This document shows, in pieces, positions 1 through 10,567 of a stretch of 64,000 nt of DNA. Within the stretch, counting starts at the first letter, position 1. Each line of letters starts with the position of its first letter. This stretch comes from Acanthacorydalis orientalis. Its lineage: Eukaryota; Arthropoda; Insecta; Megaloptera; Corydalidae. The translations under genes were made by a program, and so were the position numbers. The DNA lies in NCBI GenBank assembly GCA_034766995.1, contig CM068315.1:54180556-54244555 (forward strand), read 5' to 3'. The notes beneath the pieces were generated by a model that saw nothing but the letters and a program-made list of their open reading frames with translations, did no database searches and had not been told where the DNA came from.

Positions 1-99
1 AATTTAGTTATGAGAAGTGAAATAAATGATATATTGACTAATAATGACTATTAATAATAATGACTAATTTTATTTATGATAATGATTAAAAGATTTTTT

Positions 100-529
100 T
101 AAATCATCCACAGTTCTTGCCACTCTTGAACTTCGTTATTCATCAGGATTGTCGGCCGAAAAAATGTTCATGGCCTCTGATATTAATTGCACTGCTTTCT
201 AAATCCGACTAGTGATCAATTTTCTTTCTTCTGGTGTTACATCAGCTGTATCAGTCTCATCCATCACACGTTTTAAATCTAAACTAATCAAGTCTTCGTT
301 ATCGAGTTCTTCGTCCCGGGATTCAATTAACTCATCGATATCGTCCTCTTCCATACCTTCAAAATATGCTTCTTTGGCCGCTTCGGCAAGTTCTCCACTA
401 ACACTAGACACTGCATCTACATCCTCATATTTGGATACGCATTCAGGCCATATTTTGCCCCAAACTCCATCCATGCATGACGGTTTTACTTCCTCTCACG
501 ATCGGCTGATATTTTCGATGGCCATCATG

Positions 530-535
<6 letters not shown>
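100..535 (-). pseudogene. Tigger/pogo-like transposase C-terminal relic
   Basis: Read on the minus strand, this encodes the end of a Tigger/jerky-type transposase of the pogo branch. The motif EVKPSCMDGVWGKIWPECV matches the family's conserved block, where 'W-x-x-V-K-P-S-x-x-x-x-x-W-x-K-x-W-P-E' precedes an acidic tail. A Glu/Asp-rich stretch follows, then a tail motif that includes FSADNPDE and ARTVDDLKKSF. The longest open part is 199-474. Reading one frame through the relic meets at least three stops: one about 10 codons before the WPE block, where a Trp is expected, one after TSRI, and one after NPDE. The DDE catalytic core is missing, because the sequence runs into a (TA)n tract at about 533. 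This is a dead, 5'-truncated copy. The family call is fairly sure; the exact subfamily is not. Confidence 0.72.

Positions 536-577
<42 letters not shown>
533..577. repeat. (TA)n microsatellite
   Basis: A pure TA tract of about 44 bp. It truncates the Tigger-like relic, so the break or insertion point of that relic coincides with the microsatellite. Confidence 0.95.
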
Positions 578-579
<2 letters not shown>

Positions 580-1349
580 CGTATAAACCTTTTCTCTCCA
601 CATCTGGTGGGCAATTAACTCAAAGGCATAACTTCTTTTTTACATTTGTATATTTTATGTACAATGACTATTATTCAGATCTTGACAACTTTGATGAACT
701 GATCCATCTTGCACAATAAAGATGAAAATACAAATTAAATGGAGAACCAAAGATTTTTTTAAAATTTTAATCATGCACATCAATTTGACTTTATTTCAGT
801 TTTCATCATATATTATTTATTTAGATGAAACGAATTAAAAGAAATCCTATAGAAATACTATGTAACAGATTATTTCAGTTTGGGTCGGCGGTCGTTGGTA
901 GCAATTAACAGCGAAAATCGAGGACTTAGTGTATATATATACATATATATATATATTGACATTTAGGAAAATCTGTATTATCATCTAATCTATTAGTCAA
1001 TTTAATTATATTAAATGTGATGAGAAAATGTTTTAAGTTAAGAAGAAGTACATTCTAAAAATACATTGAAATCCAATTACACAAACTTTTTTCGCAATAA
1101 CTGAAACATAAAATGACTTTAATAGGTTATGAGAAAGTAATGAATATTCGTCCATTAACCTTGTGTTATATATTCTAAAGTTCATGTAGTACTTAAAAAC
1201 TGTTTCATAGGTGAGATTGAAAACCTTTCTATCAATTAGAAAATCCATTAATATCAAAAAAAAAAATATTAATAGTGCAATTGATAGAAACAAGAGACAC
1301 ACATATTGAGAACATTTAAACGTTCCTCATGACCGGATTAAACTCTTAC
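578..1349. other. no gene seen
   Basis: AT-rich sequence with short random ORFs and a short TA stretch near 935-955. It should be intron of the minus-strand secreted-protein gene whose exon ends at 1350. I see no further exon here. Confidence 0.4.
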
Positions 1350-1502
1350 CTGGATCCAAGCACTTTTCTAGATTCTTCGCCGTCCGTTTCCACATCTTCA
1401 GGCTGTATCTGTTCCTGAACGAGCGGTAACGAAACTGTATTCAGTGCAAATCCAATGAGAAATAACACCGCACACCAGCGGCGTACCATTTCGACCGCCT
1501 AT
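1350..1502 (-). CDS. Signal-peptide exon of an unidentified secreted protein
   Basis: A minus-strand exon. It has an acceptor (AATTACAG then ATAGGCGG, boundary at 1502), an ATG at 1489-1487 and a donor (GGATCCAG then GTAAGAG, boundary at 1350). It encodes a typical signal peptide: MVRRWCAVLFLIGFALNTVS, a basic n-region then a hydrophobic core, with likely cleavage near Ser20. A mature start follows that is rich in Glu, Asp and Gln (LPLVQEQIQPEDVETDGEES). Base composition is clearly higher in GC than the flanks, and both splice sites are near consensus. The 5' leader is split, so at least one untranslated exon lies at higher coordinates; a candidate is at 3829-3935. The remaining coding exons must lie left of position 1. 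I do not recognise the family. It could be a neuropeptide or hormone precursor or a cuticle or immune protein; the sequence does not decide. Confidence 0.55.
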
Positions 1503-1823
1503 CTGTAATTAAAAAAGAAACAATGTGATATTCTGATTAGGTAATAATTCGCATGTGAATTTCTGGTACAATTTTCAGTCTAGTCCTGTACGTCGAACGT
1601 ATAGACAGTGATCCGTAAAATAGTCATATTTTTAATATTTAATTATATTTTGATATATTACACAAGCGGATCCGTTATGTATTGTTTTCATAAATAATTC
1701 AACCGAAGACTACCTGTACATAATCGATACACTGAAACCGGTCTCATCGGACAAAAAATTAAGTGTGGTCTTCAGAAATACAGTTTGAAGTGTATTTTAA
1801 CATATTTATTTTTATGTCAAGTG

Positions 1824-1888
<65 letters not shown>

Positions 1889-2140
1889 TATAAATATATA
1901 TATGTATAAAGATAGATAGATAAATATTTACGTGGAAAAATATTTAAAATAAATTTATTTTATAATAGAAATAAACAAAATTATAAACTATTTTATATAT
2001 ATAACCATTTTATATATAAATTTATTATTATAAACTATTGCGAAACCTTTTTTTTACAAGATTTATTAACGGACTTGACGTTCCAAACCTTGACAACACT
2101 GATTCACTTAAAGTCTATTTTTATTTTTTTACAGTGACAC
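1503..2140. other. no gene seen; long TA tract
   Basis: Likely intron of the minus-strand gene. It holds an interrupted (TA)n tract at about 1825-1904 and otherwise unique AT-rich sequence. Confidence 0.4.
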
Positions 2141-3290
2141 GTAGGAAATGTTTCGGGAAAGAAAAATATTATGAATAATAAAGTTTGTTAGTGTTAGACA
2201 AACAGTTACATGATACAGGCATTTTTTAACCGTTTGAGCGGCAGTGGAAGTTTGCATGCATTTACAAAAAATGGTAGAGAGCTTTAAGCAAAAATGTATG
2301 GTTATAGAAAAAAAATATATTTCGGTCAATTTAGTATTAGAGTTAATTAAATTTTTATGTAATACTAATAACATATAGGACTTCCTTTATCGATAATAAA
2401 ATTTAAAATAATTCGAAATGTTTTACAACAATAAATTAAAAAGAAAAGAAATATTTTTGAGAAAAACCTGTAAATGAAACTTTTTTGTAAAACGACTGCA
2501 TTTATTTTTAGGGAAAGAAAAATATTATAAATAATAAAGTTTGTTATATTTGCTATTCAGTGTTAGACATACAGTTATATGATACAAGTATTTTAACCGT
2601 TTGAGCGCTAGTGGAAGTTTACATGCATTTGCAAAAAATGCCAGACAGTTTCAAGCAAAAATGTATGGTTATAGAAAAAAAATTATATTTCACTCAATTT
2701 TAAGTTACAGTTAATTAAATTTTTATATAATACTAATAACATATTGGACTTCCTTTATTGACAATAAAATCAAAAATAATTCGAAATGTTTTACAAAAAA
2801 AATAAATAGAAAAGAAATATTTTTGACAAAAACTTGAAAATGATTTTTTTTCTAAAAAGACTGCATTTATTGTCTTTTGAAATGAGTAGTTTCCACCGGA
2901 CTTTTTTTCCACTGCATTAAAAAAAGACCCAAATGTATATTGGAAACTAAATTGAAAAAACAAGTTTGTTCTAAAAAAAATGAATCTTAAAAAAGAATAT
3001 TAACCGTTTGTGTGCTAGTGTAAATTTTTTTACATTTACAAGAAATATCAAACAATTTTAAGCAAACATGTATGGTTATAGAAAAAAATATATTTCGACA
3101 TAATACTAATAACATATTGGACTTCTTTATTGATAATAAAATCGAAAATAATTCGAAATTTTTTACAAAAAAAATTAAATAGAAAAGAAATATTTTTGAC
3201 AAGAATTTGAAAATGGAACTTTCTTGTAAAAAGGCTCCATTTATTGTCGTTTGGAATGAGTAGTTTCAGCGATTTTTGTAAATCATCAAC
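2141..3290. repeat. Local three-copy direct repeat (about 367-407 bp period)
   Basis: The same block occurs three times in direct orientation, anchored by TTAACCGTTTG at about 2226, 2593 and 3000. Each copy continues with a GTATGGTTATAGAAAAAAA motif, then ACTAATAACATATTGGACTTC and a run ending GAAAAGAAATATTTTTGA. Units 1 and 2 also share a leader (GGGAAAGAAAAATATTAT). Unit 3 has lost that leader but shares with unit 2 the tail CATTTATTGTCTTTTGAAAT. Copies differ by substitutions and small indels. No protein is evident. This is a tandem segmental triplication or array of an AT-rich unit of unknown origin. Confidence 0.8.
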
Positions 3291-3634
3291 TGTTACAAGT
3301 AAATATATGTAATCCGAACAAACTTTCATATACAATTTGAAGAAAATATTTCAATTTTCCCATTAATTCTGAATAGATTTTTAATCCACAAATCTATTTC
3401 ATTAAACGATTTTCGAATAAATTTAGGCCTGTCTAAAATACTGTTAAGATTCAACATGAATCATTTCGCCTATTTGAATGTTATTTAACACTTAATAATG
3501 AAAACGTATTTAAATACTAGAATATAAGGAAGTTTTTATATCTAAAACTAATATTTTTTTATGTATTGAATTTTTGCAAATTTGATAATGGAAAGTGAAT
3601 TGATAAGCAGGTTTCTTTAATTTACAATTCATTA

Positions 3635-3674
<40 letters not shown>

Positions 3675-3828
3675 TGTATGTATATGTACGTATATATATA
3701 TGCATAAAATAACAAGTTATGCTGATGAATGAAACGAAAAACGTATATCTTTTTTTTATAATTATGCAAATCAAGTTTTAAACAAACGAATCCTTAAAAA
3801 GGAAGTATCGTACGTGCCAGAAGAATAC
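3291..3828. other. no gene seen
   Basis: AT-rich sequence with a (TA)n tract at about 3634-3671. No exon or repeat family recognised. Confidence 0.4.
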
Positions 3829-3935
3829 CTGTCGTAAAATTCCGAAGTCTGGCACACAAGAAGACACAAGAGCGGCAGACGACCGGTGTCCTTCTTGTCG
3901 GACCGTCCCGTTACTCGGGCAGGCCATTCATTGAA
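3829..3935 (-). other. Possible non-coding first exon of the minus-strand secreted-protein gene
   Basis: A GC-rich island of about 100 bp in an AT-rich setting. On the minus strand it ends in a plausible donor (TTTTACGACAG then GTATTC, boundary 3829). A TTTAAAAA box lies roughly 30 bases before its GC-rich start. It has no long ORF. It lies upstream of the exon at 1350-1502, which needs a 5' untranslated exon. The link is inference; the island could equally be regulatory DNA. Confidence 0.25.
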
Positions 3936-4336
3936 TTTTTAAACCTCATTCCTATTTTCTCACATCTGTTTATTACGACGTACTATAAGCACAATAAGAC
4001 ATTTATAATGTCGAATATAATATTGCCGAGATCAGTTACTCTGATACGTTTTGAATCGACTCCATTAACCTGAATATGTGACAATCGCAGTAATGCAGTG
4101 TTTATGATTTTATGTCTCTGCTGAAAAAAGAAACGTTAACGATTTATGTCCTATTGGATTCTCTACATGTTCGTTCTTATGTGTTTTGTCTATCTTTAGA
4201 AGTAAGAGATTTGTTGAGTGGATTTGTTATATTTGTGCGTGCTGTACGCTTATATGCACTTTAAAAATATGTTTACGGTTTTTTATTATCTACAACAATA
4301 TTAATTTTATAGACCTGGGTATTTAATGATGTAATT
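3936..4336. other. no gene seen
   Basis: Unique AT-rich sequence. I see no ORF, repeat or exon-like island. Confidence 0.4.
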
Positions 4337-4434
4337 ATTTGGTAAATATTTATTTGGTTCTTTCAATTTTTATATTTAGTATTTTATCAGTGTACTTATA
4401 TTACACATTGTATAGACATACAAATATGTGTTTC

Positions 4435-4510
<76 letters not shown>

Positions 4511-4589
4511 TAATTTCATATATTTGGTAAACATTTATTTGGTTCTTTTAATTTTTATATTTAGTATTTTATCAGTATACTTTCTGCAC

Positions 4590-4627
<38 letters not shown>

Positions 4628-4650
4628 TATTAGAGAGAGAGAGAGAGAAA
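4337..4650. repeat. Tandem duplication ending in (TA)n(GA)n
   Basis: Two direct units of about 185 and 130 bp start with ATTTGGTAAA at 4337 and 4522. Each shares a TTTTTATATTTAGTATTTTA motif and passes into a (TA)n tract and then a (GA)n tract. Unit 1 has TA at about 4437-4484 and GA at 4484-4510. Unit 2 has TA at about 4591-4626 and GA at 4632-4648. The compound microsatellite was duplicated together with its flank. Confidence 0.85.
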
Positions 4651-4702
4651 TAGTTTCATATATAATATATTAATAATTTCATATAGATATACATATATGT
4701 AT

Positions 4703-4704
<2 letters not shown>

Positions 4705-4791
<87 letters not shown>
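4705..4791. repeat. (TA)n microsatellite
   Basis: A TA tract of about 86 bp with one GT interruption near 4765. It is one of the longest simple repeats in the window. Confidence 0.95.
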
Positions 4792-4797
<6 letters not shown>

Positions 4798-6066
4798 CAT
4801 AATATTTTACAATATCGACGTTTTTATATGAAGATATAAAATTATATTCGATTTAAATCCCTATGAAGTAGTATTTAAATAAGTATTCATTGAACTAAAC
4901 TAAATACTTAGTTGTTTGTTCAATGAACACAATGAGTACAAATTATAAATCGGTTTGAATTCACACTTGGAATATTATAGCTTCGATGGTTTCTTATTAA
5001 ATAATTTCGCACGTGAAATTTCATTCTTTTCACTTAAGTTAGTATTAATTAATCATGTGTCATGGATTGCTTATAAGTGATTCATCGAGATGTAATCAAT
5101 TGTTTACTTCTCAGAGAATATCAGCCAGTATTTCTTTAATTTTTAACTTTTCAATAAAAAAGTTACATTATTATAATTTTGTTTTTTTTTAGAATCGTTC
5201 TTATCATTCGTACGAACCAAGATACTTTTTAACGAAGGTGAACATAAATTGAAATATCCAAAATTTCTCGCTGGAAAATTACTCTGAAAAAAAATATAGA
5301 AATAAAACAATCTCTCCACATGCATTCTAGTTTATCAAATAAATTTCACTATAAACGATTTGTGGCGAGTAAAGGAATTTTTAAAAAGATTTCTGTTGAA
5401 CAGAAGGTTGATAAACGCTGATGTAATCGAATTAATAACGTGACTGTGGAAGAAGGCACGAATGGGCATGTTTAACTGTATTATTACGGATAATTGATTA
5501 TTTATTCTGTTTATTTTTCTCTTGTCATAATGCATCAACCACTTACACATGTCTTTACACGCATTACATACAAATATATTAATTGATCTACCAATCGACG
5601 TTTTAATTAAATGAACGTCATATCAATCACATCAATTATTAAAACACATCTGTTTTTATTTTATTTTTATTTAAAAAAAATATTTCAAGTCTAAATAATT
5701 GTAAGGTATGAAAAATATGATACTCGTGCTTTAAGCAATAATTTTATAGAATGTAATATGTAAAATGTAAATAAATGTTCTCCGTTAAGAAAAAAAAAAC
5801 AGGAACACTGAAAGGTGTTGATCATTTTGTTTAAGATTTATACTTTGTAAAAACGACCAGTAGGTTTACAATTCTATATTTTATATTGTAAAATAATATA
5901 ATTATTAGAGATGGACTTTTATGCATTTATCGAGACGTGCGGTTACTGCAAAAAAGGGAATATTTATCTCTTTGTTGCGGTATTTCAACAAGATATTACA
6001 ATGAATACAACCACAAGCATTACTCATTCAAATTACAACTAGCAGTGTGTGCCACATTATGAAATA

Positions 6067-6068
<2 letters not shown>
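4792..6068. other. no gene seen
   Basis: AT-rich unique sequence. The short ORFs here lack family motifs, splice context or coding-like codon use. Confidence 0.4.
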
Positions 6069-6165
<97 letters not shown>

Positions 6166-6171
6166 AAAATA

Positions 6172-6736
6172 TGGTTGGTAGAAAAATAATTGCGGTTTAT
6201 GACCTTCAAATTAATGTACATTTTTCTCTTATTGATTTTCCTAGTTGTTTTAAGTGGTCTAGAACTGCTGGATGACTAACTTTTAACTTTTGTATAAACT
6301 CTCGAATTGTTGTGTGTGGTTCTGACTCAACTAACGCCTTCAGTTGGTCGTTATGAACTGAAGAACGACGCTCATGACGTTCTTCATTTTCAAGATTCTC
6401 GTCTCTAGCACGAAATTTTTGGAACCACCATTTCACAGCATATTCTTTAACAGTACCCATATCAAAAGCATTGTTTAGTTTACGAGCAATTTTTGCTGCT
6501 TCACCACCCGTTTTCAACCCATACAAAAAATTGCTCTTATTTACTTCTTTTCAATCTTTCATTTAAGTTGAAGCAAAATTAATAATAAAACCAAAGTCGA
6601 TATTACCAAAATACAGACCGAAAAATGCACTTTAAAATGATATTAACATGAACACGATGAAATGACACTTTCATTTAAAAAAATTAAGGCTAGAATTCAG
6701 AGAACAAAAACCGTAATTATTCACCTACCAATCTAG
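6172..6736 (-). mobile_element. Mariner (cecropia-like) deletion derivative, copy A
   Basis: A 565 bp element with terminal repeats of the type GGTTGGTAGAAAAATAATTG (left) and CCGTAATTATTCACCTACCA (right). These match the cecropia/Hsmar1-like consensus GGTTGGTGCAAAAGTAATTG. The minus strand carries the N-terminal DNA-binding half of a mariner transposase (open from 6526 to 6206). It includes KTGGEAAKIARKLNNAF, WWFQKFRARDENLE and the second helix-turn-helix ending VLDHLKQLGKS. The catalytic half (the DDD triad region) is absent; the reading frame passes directly into the 3' end. The start codon region has a stop, so the N-terminus is damaged. It abuts a (TA)n tract on its left (about 6071-6165), as expected for TA-targeting elements. 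Confidence 0.87.
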
Positions 6737-7337
6737 TAACTGTAATGGAAATCCGAAAAAATAATGAAATAATATTTTTTTTTAAAATGACAGTTAAATA
6801 TAAATAAAAAAAATATTAACCGACTGAGTTCGATTTTGTATTTAATATATAAATAATTTCTATTTTTTTTACCAATTCTATATCTGTTTCTTTTCATCAA
6901 TTTGATACGTTGTATAAAAAATAACGTCGATTTTTATTGGAATTTATCTAACAGATGCATCCCTTTTTAAGGTTGTGCTCGAGAATCGAAAAATATCGAA
7001 TAGTTTGTCAGTAAACTATGTCATTGTATAGTCAAGAAGCCAGTTAATTTATGTAGCTCTAAATGATAATAAGATAAACGGGAAAAGAAAAAAAATTTTA
7101 ATCTGAAAAAAAACTTATTCAGATCTCTTGAAATGTTGAACACAAGACTGAATGTAGTGTGACAAGATGAATTAAATTTGCTCAAGTTACTTGTGAAATA
7201 GACATTTAATTAATAACATAAACAGAATGTATAAGCGAAACTCTTACAATGAATTAAAATCCAATTAAAATAGTACAAACACAATAAGTTATTTGAAATA
7301 CAAGACAAAGATTAAACTAGATTCCATCTCTACCAAT
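6737..7337. other. no gene seen
   Basis: AT-rich sequence between mariner copy A and the small ORF at 7338. No repeat or exon recognised. Confidence 0.4.
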
Positions 7338-7517
7338 ATGCTGTTGTTGTCAAGTATACTTTTAATTATAGTAATTAGTTTAACCGTCGACATTGACTAC
7401 CGAAATTTAATTAAACAGAAACCCGTTCGACGAAAAAGAATAATTAACGAAGAAAAAACATTTTTTTTTCGCGACTTACACACGAAACAGTTACACGCGT
7501 ACAGAAAGAATTGTTAA
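7338..7517 (+). CDS. Candidate small secreted peptide (59 codons)
   Basis: ORF from ATG 7338 to TAA 7515-7517. It begins with a strongly hydrophobic stretch (MLLLSSILLIIVISLTVD) that looks like a signal peptide or a single membrane helix. A basic tail follows with a multibasic site (VRRKR) of the kind cut in neuropeptide precursors, and a C-terminal Cys. No homologue is recognised. The ORF is short enough to occur by chance in AT-rich DNA, and no promoter or splice context supports it. I list it as a candidate only. Confidence 0.25.
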   Translation: MLLLSSILLIIVISLTVDIDYRNLIKQKPVRRKRIINEEKTFFFRDLHTKQLHAYRKNC

Positions 7518-7590
7518 TTATGACAAACACACGATTGTTCGAATCGTAATCAGATCTTGCAATCCGCCACTTTTGTGATCTGGAAGCGTA

Positions 7591-7811
7591 GACACTGGAT
7601 CAAAAAAGTCTCCATACAGCAGCTAGCTGTGACCAAGATTTTCGCTTATTTTACTCTGAATCGTTTAGATCTTTGTGTCATTTTCTCTGTATGATCACAA
7701 AATATTGTTATTTGCATTATTATGGTTAATAAATGCATTATTATGGTTATTAAAAAACAAAAAAAAATACTAAAATTATCACAAATGTATGGAGACTTTT
7801 TTGGTCCAGTG
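7591..7811. mobile_element. Tc1-like MITE with 27-bp inverted ends
   Basis: The left end reads GACACTGGATCAAAAAAGTC then TCCATAC. The right end is its inverted partner, GTATGGAGACTTTTTTGGTC then CAGTG. TA lies on both outer sides (7589-7590 and 7812-7813), the target duplication of Tc1/mariner elements. The 221 bp interior has no coding capacity, so this is a nonautonomous element. Confidence 0.82.
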
Positions 7812-8034
7812 TATATGTACATATTTATTCAATTTCAAATAACAAATGAAATTAAATTGCTTATGTATCAGTTATAGCTCGTTTGCTGCAATGTCAGATA
7901 TTTCTTAGAGTTTAGCAAATGATACAATTTTAAAAATCAATTATTGTTCCTTATAACTATTTTCAATTTAATAAAAACAAAATCATGATTCAAACATCAT
8001 AAAAAATATGTTCTTTATATTTAAATTTCAAAAA

Positions 8035-8168
8035 AAATCTTCGCTTCATTCTGTTTGCACGATTACAAAATATTGTGATCTGAATATTTCCATAATAAAT
8101 ACATTGTTATTGTTATTACAATCAAAAAAAATATCACAAGTGTATGGAGACTTTTTTGATCCAGCGTA
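8035..8168. mobile_element. Truncated second copy of the same Tc1-like MITE
   Basis: The right part of this sequence repeats that of the element at 7591-7811 (TTCGCTT, ACAAAATATTGT, ATTATTATGG-like blocks). It ends in the same inverted repeat, GTATGGAGACTTTTTTGATC then CAGCGTA. The left terminal repeat is missing. The two copies lie about 220 bp apart in the same orientation. Confidence 0.75.
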
Positions 8169-9125
8169 TTTGCATACGAGTCGTAAAATGTGGGGCACGT
8201 TTTGAATGAAATGCGATGATGCAGTGGTGTACAAGAAACGTCTCGTGTCTATCTACCAGCTGATTTATACTGTTGGATCGAATTTGTATGTTACATTGCA
8301 AGTGCGCTCCGAGGTACAGAAAACACGAGACGCGGCAAACTTTTGACCTGATGAAAGAAGGTGATTCTATTAATCGGCCAGTGTCGACCCGTTTAGTTAC
8401 CTTTACGAGTCAACGTTCTGTGTGATCTTTTTTAAAGATGTCGTAGGATTTTAACGTCGTGCCGTTTGATTTTTGCTCGTGTGCCATACACAGTAGATTT
8501 ATCCGAAACGCCGGTTCAGATCAGAGAATCAACGTTCGATAAGTCTCTCTCTCGTTAAATGCCATTTAATTTTATTATTTATGTCTGTGTAATGGCCAGC
8601 ATATACATGTTTAAAACATGAATCATACCAGTACAATTTTTAAAAGTACCGAAAAAGATGTACAACTCGGTTTTATGTAATTTATGTAAATATGTATAAG
8701 GAATTTATATTGAAAATTTTACATACTTGGAAAAAATATCAATAAATCGTGTACTAGTATTTTTATTTGCATCACACATTTCCTATTCGCAAATTATAAA
8801 ATAAATTTTAACAGACATGGATGTACCGTTCGTTTACACAGTACTATTATTATTTTTTTAATGATCTAAAATCATATTTTTTTATATATTTGAATACGAT
8901 TTTCTATAAAAATCGTTATATACTTAATTGGAACTATATGAAAATATATGAACAAGAACGATCATAAATTATTTAATAACATTCTACTATTTGCAAATAA
9001 AAATAAAGATTTGAATACAAGTTTTATGGCATTTTTGCACCGGTACATTTTTATAATTTTTGATTATAAAGCGCATGTTAATTGTAAATGTTGCGGATTT
9101 TATTAACTGATTAAAGAGTACTTAC
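8169..9125. other. unassigned; less AT-rich island at 8200-8560
   Basis: The stretch 8200-8560 is richer in GC and CpG than its surroundings but has no long ORF. It contains a spaced inverted pair CGTCTCGTGT / ACACGAGACG at about 8239 and 8323. It could be regulatory or conserved non-coding DNA. The rest (8560-9125) is plain AT-rich sequence. Confidence 0.35.
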
Positions 9126-9130
9126 TGAAT

Positions 9131-9466
9131 ATTATGATTCGATAAATTCGGTTATAGTGGATATGTTCAAATATTAGTTTTTTAAGTTCGAATTGCATTT
9201 CTTTATCGATACAAATTTAATTTTAATACTAGTAAACAAGAATGACTAATACTCCACCATATAAATGTAAAAATCTATAAATTAGGATAAAAAGAAAAAT
9301 ATCCTGTCCTTTAAATACATGAGATATACCACCAGTACCATCATATACTATTTAGGTTAGTATTTTTGATACAATGATTTGATAAATTCACTAATAGTGG
9401 ATTCGTTCAAATATTATTTTTTTAAGTTCGAATTGCATTTCTTTATCGACACATATTTAATTTTAT
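9131..9466. repeat. Direct repeat pair bracketing a tRNA-SINE-like insertion
   Basis: About 95 bp is present twice in direct orientation (9131-9226 and 9370-9466), both containing AAGTTCGAATTGCATTTCTT followed by TATCGA. The segment between them (9234-9352) is a copy of the interspersed family also seen at 47100-47310. The pair may be a tandem duplication that happened around or after that insertion. Confidence 0.75.
9234..9352 (+). repeat. Interspersed repeat family R1, head part
   Basis: Matches 47100-47215 over its length: CAAGAATGACTAATACTCCA, CTATATAAATG, GACAAAAAGAAAAATATC-like, CTGTCCTTTAAATA, ACCACCAGTAC. This copy lacks the tRNA-like tail seen in the other two copies. Confidence 0.7.
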
Positions 9467-9564
9467 CAGTTGAATACAAATGTTTAACAGGCAGAACCCT
9501 ACAGTATTATGAAAATATTACCACCCCTAAATCACAAAATAACAAAATCTTCAAGATTCTATAA

Positions 9565-10115
9565 AGGTTGGTAGGAAAATAATTGCGTTTTTTTTGTTTT
9601 CTGAATTCCAACCTTAATTTTTTTTTTGATGAAAGTGTCATTTCATCGTGTTTATGGTAATATCAATTTAAAGTCCACTTTTCGGTCTGCATTTTGGTAA
9701 CATCGACTTTGGTTTTATTATTAATTTTGCTTCAAATTGGGATATTGAATTAAAGATGGAAAAGCAGTAAATAAGAGTATTTTTTTGTTTGAGCTCAAAA
9801 TAGGTGGTAAAGCAGCAGAAATTTCTCGTAAAAAAACAATAATTTTTGTGTGGTTACTGTTAAGGAACGTACGATGCAATGGTGGTTCCAAAAATTTCTT
9901 GCTTGAGACGATAGCTTTAAAGATGAAGAAGAAATCTAAACTGAAGTCGTCAGTTGAATTAAAACAACGAACAACAATTCCAGAGCTTGCACAAAAATTA
10001 GGCATTATTCATCCAACAGTTCTGAACCATTTGAAACAGGAAAATCAAAAAAGAGAAAAATTTACATGGGTTTGAAGGTGATAAACAGCAATTTATTATT
10101 TTTCTACCAACCTAA
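9565..10115 (+). mobile_element. Mariner deletion derivative, copy B
   Basis: Plus-strand copy of about 551 bp with ends AGGTTGGTAGGAAAATAATT and TTATTTTTCTACCAACCTAA and TA outside both. It encodes a degraded N-terminal helix-turn-helix region (KIGGKAAEISRKK; then LAQKLGIIHPTVLNHLKQ). Substitutions and an internal loss remove the WWFQKF block and its flank from the main frame. As in the other copies, the catalytic half is missing and the reading passes from HLKQ...REK straight to the 3' terminal repeat. Confidence 0.87.
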
Positions 10116-10350
10116 TATTTTGAGAATACCTATAGATTTTTTTGATTTAACAGGCATTATATAAATAACATTACAATTTTATAATTGTAGTTTAATATCA
10201 AATTTATCAAATGAACATTGAAAGAAGTTTCATATATATGAAATCCAAGTGAAGAAAATAGTCTATAGTTAGTTAAAAAATGAAGATTATTTAATAAAAT
10301 ATCAACTTATGGCATATATTAAATCCTGGATCTATAGAGTGAAATAAAAG
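10116..10350. other. no gene seen
   Basis: Short AT-rich stretch without recognisable features. Confidence 0.4.
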
Positions 10351-10351
10351 T

Positions 10352-10567
10352 CAGACTTTTCCCTAAAAGAGTTGATTTATTTAAATTTTAAATCAGTTGA
10401 CAACCATTCAATGGAGTTTTAATGTATAAATTTAAAATTTTAGGTACCATGCATTTGTCGATAAGTTTTTTTTTAAATTATTTTTCATGTTCTCCTTTAA
10501 AAATATCAAATTTATAACTTTTCCCAAAAAGATTTAATTTATTTAAATTTTAAATCAGTTGACAACC
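10352..10567. repeat. Direct repeat pair, about 160 bp apart
   Basis: A block of about 52 bp ending ATTTAAATTTTAAATCAGTT then GACAACCA occurs at 10355-10406 and again at 10516-10567. It is a local duplication without coding potential. Confidence 0.75.

Noticed and set aside
212..586. 124-codon Ser-rich plus-strand ORF
   Set aside because: It is the antisense of the Asp/Glu-rich Tigger-like tail and runs into the TA tract.
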